DNA of 64,000 nt from Sequoia sempervirens (Eukaryota; Streptophyta; Pinopsida; Cupressales; Cupressaceae): the NCBI GenBank assembly GCA_007258455.2, contig VDFB02193867.1, positions 571,855,778-571,919,777 on the forward strand. Reading direction: 5' to 3'. The notes below the pieces were generated by a model that did no database searches, was not told the origin of the DNA, and worked only from the letters and a program-made list of their open reading frames with translations. The position numbers and the translations under genes were made by a program. This document shows, piece after piece, positions 34,310-45,734 of this stretch; position 1 is the stretch's first letter, and the number at the start of each line of letters is the position of its first letter.

Positions 34310-34429
34310 TGTTGGTGGATACCTCTCAAGGGGAGTAGATAATGTCATGTGTTGTCATTATTGCAGACTTGTTGAGTTGATTGGGTGTACTCCTAAGGGG
34401 GGATATTCAGAGTGGGTATTTTGATTTAG
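34310..34429 (+). mobile_element. copia-4 polypurine tract and stub of its 3' LTR
   Basis: CTCAAGGGGAGTAGAT (34,324-34,340) resembles a polypurine tract. TGTTGTCATTATTGC at 34,350 matches the start of the 5' LTR (TGTTGTCATTAAC). After about 80 bp it gives way to LTR-D, so the 3' LTR is truncated. Confidence 0.6.
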
Positions 34430-35345
34430 TGTTGAACCATAGATTTTTGGCTCTTTACAACTTCTCTAACTCTTCTAGGGTTTTTCACCTAAAAGGAGAG
34501 AGGTAGGGCCAAAAATGCTAACTAGTTCATTCAAATTAATGTTATGTGTGATGTTGTCTAAGCTAAATGAAGTAAAATAAATGCACTTGAGTGATCTATA
34601 TGAGTGAATTTGAATGCAAAGCTAAGATTTAACTATGTTTGAAAACACGTTGTGATATGCAAACAATGAACTAAATGAAGAAATAATGCAAAACAAAAAG
34701 AAATAGGCAGAAACAGAGTGCACCTGGCCAATATCTGATGAATTTGGAATGTTGTGGATGTTGACTGAAATCACTAAATTTTCACAGTGGGACTCATTTG
34801 CCCAGGGTGGTGAATTAGTCCTCCCACTGGTGAAAAAGTGTCAGAAACTGGTTTTTGTCTATCGGGACCCGAAATCTGACAAAATTTAGACTTTCAGTCC
34901 TAAGGTGGGACTCATTCGCCATTGGTGGGGAATCGGTCCTCTCCTAAATTTTTGAAAAATCAAGAGACAACTCTGCAACACTAGATCTGGAAATCATTGA
35001 TTGTCGGGTTGCCAAAGTTAATTATGCAAGAAACGGACAAAAAGCCTTCTCCAAGCTTGAAATAGACTTGAGTTTAATTGAAGCACCTAGTTGACTTGTT
35101 AACCAATCTTCAAAACTAAAAATCTTGTCAAATCTACATACCTAGGTTTGCAAACACACATGCAATAGGGGAAAAATGGTTGAGGGTTAGTAAATAAGGG
35201 TTTGCCTTGGTCAAACCCCACTTTTGGTAATCAAACCCTTAATGAAATAATGAAAGGAAAGAGAATGATAAACTAATAACATGCAATAGCTATCAACTTA
35301 CCAAACTCTTGATAATGCACGATGATGAATTTTGATTCAACAATA
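34430..35345 (-). mobile_element. LTR-D, truncated gypsy-type LTR
   Basis: Minus-strand relative of LTR-C. It holds an intron-like segment with donor GTAAGTTG at 35,301 and a shifted acceptor near 35,142, the core GGTTTGACCAAGGCAAACC at about 35,198-35,218, paired palindromes at 34,905-34,940 and 34,787-34,827 (118 bp apart), and the tail AGGTGAAAAACCCTAGAAG. The U3 and TATA part are missing beyond about 35,345. Confidence 0.75.
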
Positions 35346-35930
35346 GAATGAAAATAAAAATAGGCGAGGTTAAAAATGAGGCCAACAATTCATGAAGCTC
35401 ATAAATTAATTTGGTGTGTTAGTTAACCATAAGGGAATAACTGACCATTCACATAGTCCTTCATTTTTATTATAAGTAGTTTTCCACTCACCCCCTTCTT
35501 TGATTATGGTGTTATGATAGCCACTCTTCAAAACGATCTTTTTAAAATAATTTTCTCCACTCAAACAATCTTATTGTCATCCATCTTTGGTAATGGGGAT
35601 GTATATTTTTGAGTGATCTTGTTTATTTTCATTGATTCTATACACATCCTCAATTCATAATGCTTATTATGTGATAGTAATGTAATTAGTGGTAATCCAT
35701 GTGATGACTAATACTTCTTGCTAGTGGTAATCCATCTGGCATATTATCTGATTACAAATGGGAAAATTATAAGATCTAAAAGATATTATAATATTATTTC
35801 ATGTCAATTTGTCTTGTAATTTCTTTGTTGACTTATAATTATCGTCTAGCCTATTCATATATCTAATTATAGACTTAAGAATAATCTCAATCAACCACAA
35901 GGTTGGACAAAGATTGATGCCTCATGAAAC
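35346..35930. other. Anonymous AT-rich sequence
   Basis: No coding frame. GTGGTAATCCATGTGATGA and GTGGTAATCCATCTGGCAT form a short internal repeat near 35,690-35,740. Nothing else is recognised. Confidence 0.45.
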
Positions 35931-36510
35931 TATTGAGAAACAAGTTGAAACTAAGGAAATAAAATCTTCCACAAAATGTCTGAAAAATATGAAATAAGTT
36001 TATTTTTATATTATTACCATAAAATTTCATTACGTATATGCATAAATCAGCAATAAAAATAAAATCAACAAACTATAAAGAAATGATTCACGTGGATAAT
36101 CCTTTTTGGGAAAAATTCTTTACATAAAGAGAACAAGTATGTATGAATATTCAATGTCCATGTTACAATATCAACACACTGACACTTTGTACTATGATAT
36201 AATTCTAGTAGTACCTATGAATCTATAAAAAAATATATAAAATTGATATCTCTTACCTCCAATATATAGTCAAGGAGAGAGGAAAAAAAATAGATAGTTT
36301 TACCAAAGTAATGGATACTAGAACCATGTTATCAAGGAGAAACCCCATGCACACCTTGGATAGATCTTCTAAGAATAAGGAATAAATCAATGAATTTCAC
36401 ATGGGTGTCACATGGGATCATCATTTTTAGGCAATCCAAGTTGAAAATTTGTATTTGTGTTAGTTCTTTTATTTATAAAAGTGTGACACAATTCTAAAAT
36501 TTACCCTAGA
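35931..36510 (-). mobile_element. Possible 3' LTR of a small Tork-like remnant
   Basis: 36,050-36,160 (CACGTGGATAATCC, then AAAGAGAACAAGT) resembles 37,530-37,630 (TACATGGAAAAACC, then AAAGAGAGAACAAGT) in the same order. The two blocks flank a gag remnant, so I read them as a diverged LTR pair. Ends are not defined. Confidence 0.4.
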
Positions 36511-37260
36511 GGAATCACCAAATCTCTTCTCGTTTTTATATCCGTTCTTCACATGTCCTCTTTTTCCATAGTTCCAACACTTTACTTTTCACAAGATTCT
36601 TGGACCATCGTTTGGACTTGGATTTAGATTTATTACATTCCTCTTTAGACCTTCCTTTGTCCTTAGGTATTCCTCAAATATGCAAGGTATCATTAGAACC
36701 TTCATCATTGGATTGCCTCCTCATCTCTTCACTAAGCAACATGAAACTAAGAGACTCCAACCTTCACTCTACAACACTATCATTTATAGAAATAATTAAT
36801 TTCCCCAAGATTTGGATAAATAATAAAATAGCAAGATACTTTTATCTTCTTCATCAAGTTTAACATCTATTGAAGCTATTAATCTTAAAAAGAAAAAAGA
36901 TTTTCCAATGCTATATAATTGAATCACCTTCCTTCATATTTAAAGGGTATAAATATATTTTGAGATATAATTTATTAGTCAAAATTTTAGTATAATACCA
37001 CCTATCCTTTTCCATAGTGCAATGTAATAACCTTCTTTGAGACATTCAAGAAAAAATTATCACGACACAATGAATGGTTTATCATGCCTTCTTATCCAAC
37101 CTTTTCCTATATTCATAAAAAATCCCATCAATATTTCTTTCCTTCAATACATTTTTTACTAATCCCGTTCTTCCAAGAGATCCTCCATATTTAGCTTGCA
37201 TATCTTATACCCAAAGTTATTAAATTTTTCAATCTTTGAATCAAAGCTAGAGTCAAATGT
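36511..37260 (-). pseudogene. Tork-like copia gag remnant
   Basis: The minus strand starts near 37,240 with SKIEKFNNFGYKICKLNMED, the same N-terminal pattern as copia-2 gag. A zinc-knuckle relic, KCWNYGKRGHVKNGYKN, lies at about 36,530-36,590, preceded by a Lys/Ser-rich stretch. The middle has many stops and frameshifts. No pol follows before the putative 3' LTR, so pol was deleted or the element was non-autonomous. Confidence 0.65.
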
Positions 37261-37720
37261 TTCAATCAATCACAAGCTTGTAAAACCACCAAGCTAAAAT
37301 CTTCCATTTTAGCTAGAAACCCCAAAACACTTCTAATAAATGTATCCCCATATAAATACAACTGGATTCTTGATACTAAATATTGAGAATTAGCTTAAAC
37401 TACTACAATAAAGTTATTTACTTAGTATGCAAATATGAAATACTAATTAATATATGATTGGATTAAATATAATATAATTATGAGAATTTTAAATTAAACA
37501 ATTAGAAATCAAAAACATGATAAACACATAACACTAGAATTTACATGGAAAAACCCTTTTAGAAAAAAAATCCAAAACCAAAGAGAGAACAAGTCTATGT
37601 GAATATAATAATAGATATTACAATACCACATCTAAATTTCCTTTCCATCATATTGAATTCCAACATCGTATCCTTCACCTATAAAATACCCATTAAACCA
37701 CTATCCAAAGTAGTAAACTT
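37261..37720 (-). mobile_element. Possible 5' LTR of the Tork-like remnant
   Basis: Non-coding and AT-rich, resembling 35,931-36,510 over the TGGAAAAACCCTTTT and AAAGAGAGAACAAG stretch. No clean primer site was found between it and gag. Confidence 0.4.
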
Positions 37721-38259
37721 ATAGAGAATCAAAGAGGAAAAACCATGAATGTATTATGCCCAAATTATTAATCTTCCTAAGTGTAATAATTTTAAGCACA
37801 TGTGGCATGATCAACTATAATATTTTCATTTATTATTTCTAGTTAATTATTTAGAGAAACCAAATTTATATGAAGGGGTGCCTCCCTACCTAATTATCTC
37901 TATAAATATTTGGAAGTGAAAGAATCTTCCAAACCATCATACGTTGTAACATTAAATTCATATTCTCGTATTCTAATTTTGGATGCCACCTCCTTTAAGT
38001 GTTCTAATATTTTATTAATTTTATTAGTTTTTTTACATTTTTGTAAAGCTAAAAAAACTAGGTAGGGTTAGTTCTTTATATTTTCTAATTGGAGACACAA
38101 TATATCTCATAATTAATGATCAAAGTTTGGTCAATCAAGGACATTAGACTCAATTATAGTTCATTATTTAAATTTTTATGTTTACAACCACATTAGATAC
38201 TACCCTCCACTACTTAATAAAAATATAGAGTTTTAAAAAAATTAAACACATTATAAGCC
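37721..38259. other. Non-coding stretch before the gypsy gag
   Basis: AT-rich, no reading frame of note. It may hold the leader of the plus-strand gypsy gag at 38,260, but no primer site is visible. Confidence 0.4.
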
Positions 38260-38669
38260 ATGTCATATTTTCAATTGGAGAAATTTTCTACAAATACTAA
38301 GTCCACTAACTCACTTTACTCTCCACCACCTAAAATTAAGGGAAATTTTACCATGATGTTAAAAATAGCTAATCTTAACAAGGATAGTTTGTTTGACCCA
38401 TTTGCAACATATTTAAATGATAGTTTGGATAGGCTTGAACAAGAACTATTATTAGAATTGAATCCCCAATCAAACCACCTTGATAGATACAACCCTAATA
38501 AACAAAATTAAGGAATAGGAAAACATTTTCAATGCTCAAAATTGAACCTACCCAAAATAGAAATTTAAAATTTTGATGGTATAGATGTAAATTCATGGAT
38601 AAAAATCATAGAATAATATTTTAAGATTTATTATATATACAAGAGAATACAATGCTGGTATAGCCTCAT
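38260..38669 (+). pseudogene. gypsy gag (plus strand), N-terminal part
   Basis: One frame through three stops. A 83-codon leader contains DSLDRLEQELLLEL, then LNLPKIEI, stop, NFDGIDVNSWIKIIE, stop, YFKIYYIYK. The PKxxFDGxDVxxWIxxxEQYF pattern is the start of Ty3/gypsy retrotransposon gag. It is interrupted at 38,669 by the minus-strand LTR element and resumes at 42,306. Confidence 0.7.
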
Positions 38670-39856
38670 TGATGCAAACAAAAACACATGCCAAATAACA
38701 TAATCAAATAAGAAACCATTTAATTCAAATAAGAAAACTTCTTTCTTTCACATTAAAACAATTACAAATTTATTCAATACAATTTAAAATTTAAATCTTC
38801 ACAAGAAATGGGCTTTCTTGACTCTTCGTGTAGCTTCTTCTTGCTGCCCCAAAGCTCTCCTTGTTGTTGTTCAAACTTTCACACAACTCCTGTAAAATCT
38901 TTGCACCTCTCACACATTGGTGCTTTATCTTCTCTTCCCTAGTGCTGCCCAAATCTGCAACGCAAAACCCCTAATGATACCTCCACAGAGGCATCTCTTC
39001 TCCTTCCCCTTTCTCCCAAACTTCTTCCCACATTTTTCTTCAAAACCTCCCAAAAAATGCATTGAAAATAATTAATTATTGCCCCAAAATGGGCTCCCAA
39101 CTCTCCCCCAATAATAAATCTACAAATGTTATGTTTATTCAACCTTAAATGGGGCATTTAAACTTCAAAAACTCTTCCAAATGCTGCCTTTACTCAAGGG
39201 GCATTTTTCTCTGTTATGGAAATTTTAAAAGCTCTAAATGACCCCCATATTATTTATGCAATAGATAAATAGTTAATGAAGGAAGAAAAACCGATATTTA
39301 ATTTCAATGACCCTCATAATACCCTTCCACAATAAAATTGATCAAATTGGTACTGGAAGTGTTGAATTAGGTGCTGGCAGGTGAAAAAATAAAAGTTCTC
39401 CAATTCATATGAAAATTGGTGTGCAAGATTAGAATAGCATCCCATGGACCCCTGTAAAAGGATTATACTCCAGCCTTCCAAAATCATGAGATATTAAACA
39501 TTTCATAATTTGCTAACAATTTTTAACAAACTTTCGACATTAAAATCTCTCAAACTAAAAAATGTATGACTTTAATTCTTTTTTCATATTTCACATGCCA
39601 CCTCCATGAATACCCCTACCAAATTATTTTACTCCAATCCTTACAAGTTTTCCAAAAATAATTTTTGAAATTGCTTGTGGAGCCTAAAAATGATGATTTG
39701 ACAAAAACTGATTTTATGCAAATCTGAACACAAAAAGAGTTTTCAAAAGTTGAGAGATGCCAAATGAACGCCAAAACACAAAAAAATTGAAATTCAAACC
39801 TAAATCTTGTTTTTGGTTGATGTCAATTGCTAGTCTACCCGGATGCTCTTGCATCA
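38670..39856 (-). mobile_element. 3' LTR of a non-autonomous LTR element
   Basis: 1,187 bp, with terminal inverted TGATGCAA..TTGCATCA. Its partner is 41,073-42,305 (1,233 bp), strongly similar throughout. The flanks CTCAT (38,665-38,669) and CTCAC (42,306-42,310) are a one-mismatch 5-bp duplication. The two LTRs together are twice as long as the internal region. Confidence 0.9.
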
Positions 39857-40479
39857 GACACGCTAGGTAGGAAAAATTTTGTGAGTATGGAGTGGAGAAG
39901 TAGAACTACTCTTTTAGACTACAATGAACTCCATCATTGATTTAGAAAAAAGGAATTTCTTCCTCCGCCTCTTCAAGCAGTTACCGTCCTTCTCCACCAA
40001 GTGTGTAATCTATTCATCCTTCTTCTCATGGACTTACATCCACCATAGACCATCGTTCTTCACCATATCTCTTCTTCATTTCTATCTTTCTTCGTGGGAT
40101 CCAACCCACCACAAATCGACTGCCTCCACCCAGTTCCTCCTGAACCATCATCTACAACCTCTATATACAAATATGCAACATTCGCACACCCATTTTCAAC
40201 TACAACTTTATCTTCTACTACTGCAATCTCTTCCTTAGAGGGTAAACAATCAAAATTTTTAAATTTAAAATTAGAAATTACCTTCTTATCTTCCCCAACA
40301 TCATTTTCTTCATCCTCAAAACCTTTCATATATGCATCTTCATAAGGTTATTCAAAATTTTCCCATGTAGTCATGTCCTCCAAAGGACCATTGTTTGTTG
40401 CATCCCCTTCTTTATCGTTTGCACTGAAGATAACTTCATCCGACATTTGTCTCTCAAATAACCTATCTAGCATCCTCAT
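39857..40479 (-). CDS. Acidic reading frame of the non-autonomous element
   Basis: A minus-strand frame of about 90 codons (40,060-40,329) starting MKGFEDEENDVGEDKKV and containing VVEDKVVVENGCANVAYLY. It is acidic and resembles no retroelement enzyme I know. It may be the continuation of the coiled-coil frame upstream (40,480-40,900), separated by a frame break. It lies between that frame and the 3' LTR. I cannot assign a function; it may be a degenerate gag-like or captured sequence. Confidence 0.4.
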
Positions 40480-40900
40480 TTATTCTTTCAACAAGAGATC
40501 ATCCTCTTCCTCACCAACCCACTTGTCAAATTTAGGACAATCCATGTTCACAATTTCTAATTGCAAACCCTCTTCATCCACTTCACACAATGCACACCAT
40601 TCACAGGTTATCTCTGCAACTTGTACTTTATCATCTTCTTCACTTGTGTGGGTTGCCCCCACATGTTCTTTCTTACATTCAACCCCTACCAAAGGGCTAC
40701 AACACTCTTTCTTTTTTCTCTTCTTTTTATTGTCCTCTTCTAAAATAACATTCTTCTTCTCATATCTCTCTTCCCACATTCTCATTTCCTCTTTAAACTT
40801 CCTTTCTAATATATTCACTTCAGCTTGGAGCTTTTCAAGCTCTTCATGGTGCTTCCCATTTTCCACTTCTTCCCAATATTGTTCCCATAAAAAAATTCAT
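40480..40900 (-). CDS. Coiled-coil reading frame of the non-autonomous element
   Basis: An open frame of about 135 codons with no in-frame ATG at its start. The first half is heptad-like and charged (HEELEKLQAEVNILERKFKE, MRMWEERYEKKNVILEE), followed by a basic KKKRKKKE patch. The second half has paired Cys (CEWCALCE) and an acidic tail EEEDDLLLKE. No protease, RT or integrase motif exists anywhere in the element. It is probably a Gag-like or structural protein in an element that needs enzymes in trans; function unknown. Confidence 0.5.
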
Positions 40901-41058
40901 ACGGGATTCCTCATGGCCCATCCCATCTCTCAGGTATAGACTGCCTCACGCTCAGTGATCTATCTACACACTCTAACCCTCTAACTTCATTATCCACCTG
41001 CAGGTCCTGGCATAGACTGTCTCACATTCGGCGCTCTGCCTATGCACTCAAAACCTCT

Positions 41059-41071
41059 GGCTCTGATACCA
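41059..41071 (-). promoter_or_regulatory. Primer binding site of the non-autonomous element
   Basis: The minus strand reads TGGTATCAGAGCC, a perfect tRNA-Met complement, one base after the LTR end TTTGCATCA. This fixes the minus orientation. Confidence 0.92.
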
Positions 41072-41072
41072 C

Positions 41073-42305
41073 TGATGCAAACAAAAGCACATGCCAAATA
41101 ACATACTCAAAAATTCACAAAGGCTAAACAAAGAGAAACCATTCAATTCAAATAAAAAAACTTCTTTCTTTCACATTAAAACAATTACAAATTTATTCAA
41201 TACAATTTAAGATTCAAATCTTCACAAGAAATGGACTTTCTTGACTCTTCTTGTAGCTTCTTCTTGCTGCCCCAAAGCTCTCCTTGCTGTTGTTCAAACT
41301 TTCACACAACTCCAAAATCTTTGCACCTCTCACATTCTGGTGTTTTATCTTCTCTTCACTGGTGCTGCCCAAATCTACAACACAAAACTCCTAATGATAC
41401 CTCCATAGAGGCATCTCTCCCCCTTTCCCTTCCTCCCAAACTTCTTCCCACGTTTTTCTTCAAAACCCCTAAAAAATGCATTGAAAATCATTAATTATTG
41501 CCCCATAATGGGCTCCCAACTCTCTCCCAAGAATAGCTCTTCATATGCTATGTTTATTCAATGTTAAATGAGGCATTTAAACTTCCAAAACTCCAAATGC
41601 TACCTTTACTCAAGGGGCATTTTTCTCTGTTATGGAAATTTTAAAAGCTCTAAATCTTGATTTTCTACCTATTTTATGCTTTAAATGCCTCCCATATTAT
41701 TTATGCAATAGATAAATAGTTAATGAAGGAATAAAAACTGATACTTAATTTCTATGATGCTCATAATATCCTTCCACAATAAAATTGATCAAATTGGTAC
41801 TCTAGAAGTGTCGAATTGGGTGCTGACAAGCGAAAAATGAATGTTCTTCGATTCATATGAAAGTTGGTGTGCAAGATTAAAATAGCACCCCAGGGACCCC
41901 TGCAAAAGGATTATACTCCAGCCTTTCAAAATCATGAGATATTAAATATTTCATAATTTGCTAACAATTTTTAACAAACTTTCGGCATTAAAATCTCTCA
42001 AATTAAAAAATGTATGACTTTAATTATTTTTTGCATATTTCACATGCTACCTCCATGAATATCCCTACTAAATTATTTTACTTCAATCCTTACAGGTTTT
42101 TTAGAAATAATTTTTGAAAACTACTTGCGGAGCCTAAAAATGATGATTTGACAAAAAATGATTTTATGCAAATCTGAACACAAAAGAGCTTTACAAAGCT
42201 AAGGGATTCCAAATGAACCCCAAAACACACCAAAACTAAAATTCAAACTTGAAGCTTGTTTTTGGTTGATGTCGATTGCTAGTCTACCTAGATGCTCTTG
42301 CATCA
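41073..42305 (-). mobile_element. 5' LTR of the non-autonomous element
   Basis: The 1,233-bp partner of 38,670-39,856. It holds an extra 30-40 bp (near 41,655-41,690, TTGATTTTCTACC..) not present in the 3' copy. Many substitutions and small indels show an old insertion. Confidence 0.9.
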
Positions 42306-43197
42306 CTCACTATATTTAGATTTTAAACCATATTAATGGTACCGATGGTTGGTGAGTGACAAGAAAGGGTATAGGTACTTAGTTGTATATAATTTAAAAA
42401 TAACCTAGAAACCCACTATGAGTAACCATAGAATATTTTTCATCCAGTTAACAAATTTAGAACAAATAGGGTATGTATTAGAATATAATGCCTTGCATGT
42501 AGGATTAGTAATATCAAGACAATATGTGATACCTTATCAAAGGATGCATTTCTACATCAACAAACTTAATGACCAAATTAGGCATGATTCCCTTTTTTTG
42601 GAACCTTGTATACTTAGGAAATATATGCAACAAGAATTGTATATTGATCAATGAAACTTTTCCACCAAAATATCCATGCAAGGTCAAAACAAGATGGAGA
42701 GATAGAAATGTGACTAGAATCATGTTAACAAAAATATGGGAAACTTGTTTAACCCAATAAAAGCAACTAATTTTTCCTCAATAAGAGGTAAAGAGAAGAG
42801 AAAAAGGTCTATCTTGGCATTATGATAGCAAATTTTCTAAAGTCGTAAGTATGCCAATAATGAGAAAACACATATTATTGAGAATGAGATTAAAGATGAG
42901 GGATAAGTAACTATAGAAGAAAGAATTGTATATTGATTAATGAAACTTTTCCACCAAAATATCCATGCAAGGTCAAAACACAAGATGGAGAGATAGAAAT
43001 GTGACTAGAATCATGTTAACAAAAATGTGGGAAACTTATTTAACCCAATAAAAGTGACTAGTTTTTCCTCAATAAGAGGAAAAGAAAAGAGAAAAAGGTC
43101 TATCTTGGCATTACGATAGCAAATTTTCTAAAGTCATAAGTATGCCAATAATTAGAAAAAACATATTATTGAGAATGAGATTAAAGAAGAGGGGTAA
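42306..43197 (+). pseudogene. gypsy gag (plus strand), C-terminal part
   Basis: Resumes the gag broken at 38,669. FFIQLTNLEQIGYVLEYNAL and FYINKLNDQIRHD match the QxGTVxEYxxxF and FIxGLxxxIRHEV blocks of gypsy gag. KRREKGLSWHYDSKFSK (about 42,790-42,845) is a decayed RREKGLCFNCDEKFxxxH zinc-knuckle block. That part is duplicated in tandem (repeat entry at 42,632). No protease or RT follows. Confidence 0.65.
42632..43197 (+). repeat. Tandem duplication of about 290 bp within gypsy gag
   Basis: 42,632-42,902 and 42,921-43,194 are nearly identical, from AAGAATTGTATATTGAT to GAGATTAAAGA. The offset is 289 bp at the start and 291 bp later, because copy two has two extra bases (AAAACACAAG against AAAACAAG). 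The unit includes the zinc-knuckle region. Confidence 0.9.
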
Positions 43198-43860
43198 AAT
43201 GTTAGTGGGGTTTCACGAGTATGAAGGTCTAAATATCTATCATAGAATAGGTGATTGAGCTATTTATGTTTTCAAATCTTTTCCTTGTTTAGGTTCAAAG
43301 TTCGCTAATCTAATTTTAAACTTCGAAGTCTTGATTTATCTTATGTAAAAACCCAATTCATCTTGGAATCTGGTTGCTTGGATCTCAACACTTACAAATA
43401 CTAAAGAATCAACATTAGAAGTAGAAATGAAGGCTAATAATCTATAGGTTCAAGAAAATAAAAAGGATGTTGTCTTTCTTAGTGACCACCGTGATTCCCA
43501 ACCCAACACCGGGTGATAGCCTAGAAATAAAAAGAAGAGAAAAAAATGGATTAGTGAAAAGGGTGAATCAAAGAACCTCTACCATGGCTATGGACGCCTG
43601 ACTAGTAGTAGAGAAAGGTTTGAGGGAATCAGAGGTATCTTCATTAGGGCTATGGATGCCTGGCTAGTAGCGGAGCTATGCCTAATCACACCAACTGTTG
43701 TTTTAAAAAAAAAGTATAATAAAGTAGTTGGAAGAAAGGTAAGACCAAATAAATAGTCTTGATTTGTTGGTTACTATATTTTATTAATGTTTCCTTTTTG
43801 AAAGGATTAATCACATGCAAACACTTCAGAATCCATGAAAAGCTTTGTGAAGGATAAAAT
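43198..43860. other. Anonymous sequence with a short direct repeat
   Basis: GGCTATGGACGCCTGACTAG (43,580) and GGCTATGGATGCCTGGCTAG (43,660) are direct repeats about 80 bp apart. No coding frame is recognised. It may be 3' flank of the gag remnant. Confidence 0.45.
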
Positions 43861-44556
43861 TGGTTGTGTTTAGTTGAAAAATGGATGCTTTATGGTTTAA
43901 GACATAGAACATCACTTTTCTCCAACTAACATTCAAGGATTCCCTAGAGATCTCAATGCAAAAGAAAGAGATCTTGCAATAGGGTTGAATGTAAACTATT
44001 GAGGGGTTCACCACCAAGTTCAAACTTGGAAAAGACAATGACATGCAAGATGAAATGCAAAACCATAATATGATGCAAACTTGAGCTAAATGACTTAAAA
44101 ATGCATATAAAACAAAATAACAAGCTTTAAAATGAAATGTGTTCCCTAGAGAATTTGAAGATGATTGGAAGGAGCTCTAAAATGTTGGAAATTTTGACAT
44201 TTTGACCTAGTGGGACTCATTCGCCATTCTAGGTAAATCAATCCCAATTCTGGATTTTTGCACAGGAGCAAGTTTCAGACAAAAGGGTATCTAAATCTTT
44301 TTTTTTTTTGGAAAAAATTTACAGTGGGACTCATTCACCACTTGTGGCAAATGAGTTTAGTTTGAATTTTTTTGGAACTTCAAGATCTGAATGTGGTTTT
44401 TACTGTCTTCTTTTTTTGTTCCCCTTTGTTTGTGAATCTGAAACCTTGATTTTGGGGTTGTAGGTGACTTTTTGGTGAATATTATGACCTTGAAAATGGG
44501 GATACAACTCCAAAAAATAATCTTCAATGATCTCTAAGTCTTCAAAGCACATAGAT

Positions 44557-44706
44557 CTATAATCACACAAAGAGAGATAGAAAAAGTATTGATTGTTAGG
44601 GAATAGGGGTTTGCCTTGGTCAAACCCCTTTTAGGTAATTAAACCAAATGATGAAACAATGAAATAAAGACATGAAACATAGGGTATGAAACATGAACAA
44701 TGGTAC
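44557..44706 (-). other. Intron-like segment in LTR-E1
   Basis: 150 bp with donor CAAG/GTACCA and acceptor GTGATTATAG/ATC, and the conserved stem-loop GGTTTGACCAAGGCAAACC inside (about 44,606-44,628). It lies in the same relative position as in LTR-C, LTR-D and LTR-A, downstream of the TATA box. Confidence 0.55.
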
Positions 44707-45041
44707 CTTGAATGATGTCTTGTAAATCTACAACTCAACATGAAATGGCCATGAAGGATGTAGATCTTGATCTTGACAATAGGTGTAGAACAATGCTTGA
44801 TCTTGGATCTCCAATGCTACATCACAACACTAGCTCAATAACATGCTTGATGCTTGATATGCTTGACATGATGATGGATCTTGAATTGCTGCAACAAATG
44901 ATGAAGAATTTACCCTTTAATGCCTTAGAAATGATCTTGAATGCTCTCTTGATGATCTTGTAAAGTCTTGGAATGCTCAACTATTGCTTGCTTGACTTGA
45001 TATCATGTACCTGCTTGTATGAAATAATGATTTGAAAGCTT

Positions 45042-45050
45042 TTTTATATA
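45042..45050 (-). promoter_or_regulatory. TATA box of LTR-E1
   Basis: The minus strand reads TATATAAAA, about 105 bp downstream of the U3 palindromes and about 335 bp upstream of the intron-like donor. Weak on its own but positionally conserved. Confidence 0.45.
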
Positions 45051-45734
45051 GGCAATGTACTCAAATGACCGTTTATTTGATCCCAAAGTTTGACGTAGAA
45101 GAAATTTGAACTTAAAATCAATTTTTCTCGCTTAAAACCTTAAAAATAGGTCAAATAGGACTCATTCACCAGCCTGGGTAAATCAGTCCCACTTGGATAG
45201 GACTCATTCACCCAAAATGGTGAATAGGTCCCACATGACCTATTTTGAGTGCTAAAGTGTCGGGGAGTGTGTAAATTAAGTTTATATGTTGATCTTGTTG
45301 GGTTTTTGATTGAAATATGCCTTGGGATGCACAATATAGGGTCATAGGGGCTTATTAATGATGATATTAAGGTCATAAATGAAAGAGGGCCCAAAATCCA
45401 ATGTGAAAGTGTAAATAAATACACTTTACAACACTAAATTAAGGAAAAAATGGGTCTATTTAGCTTAGAAGGGCCCTAAATCCCATGTGAATGTGTAAAA
45501 CACATTACAACACTAGATTAGGTCCATTTAGTTTACAAGCCTCCTAAATTTAATGTGAATATGTGAATAAATACACTTTACAACATTAAATTAATTTAGA
45601 GTTAAGTTAATTTAGCTTAAAAAGGGTGTAAAACACCTCACAACACTAAATCAAGGTGATATCAAGTCTATTTATCATTGATTATTCCTAGATTAAGTGT
45701 GAAAAAGTAAGCGACAACATTTTTTGACACTACA

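Larger units (their letters stand above)
43861..45734 (-). mobile_element. LTR-E1, gypsy-type LTR
   Basis: On the minus strand it starts TGTAGTGTCAAAAAATG at 45,734, directly after a polypurine tract. In order it has a U3 with four ACAACACTAAAT-type words (45,424-45,660), two adjacent palindromes (45,156-45,193 and 45,195-45,234), a TATA box (45,042-45,050), an intron-like segment (44,557-44,706) and a pair of palindromes (44,324-44,358 and 44,210-44,246). The lower end is only approximate because the tail has diverged. Confidence 0.75.
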
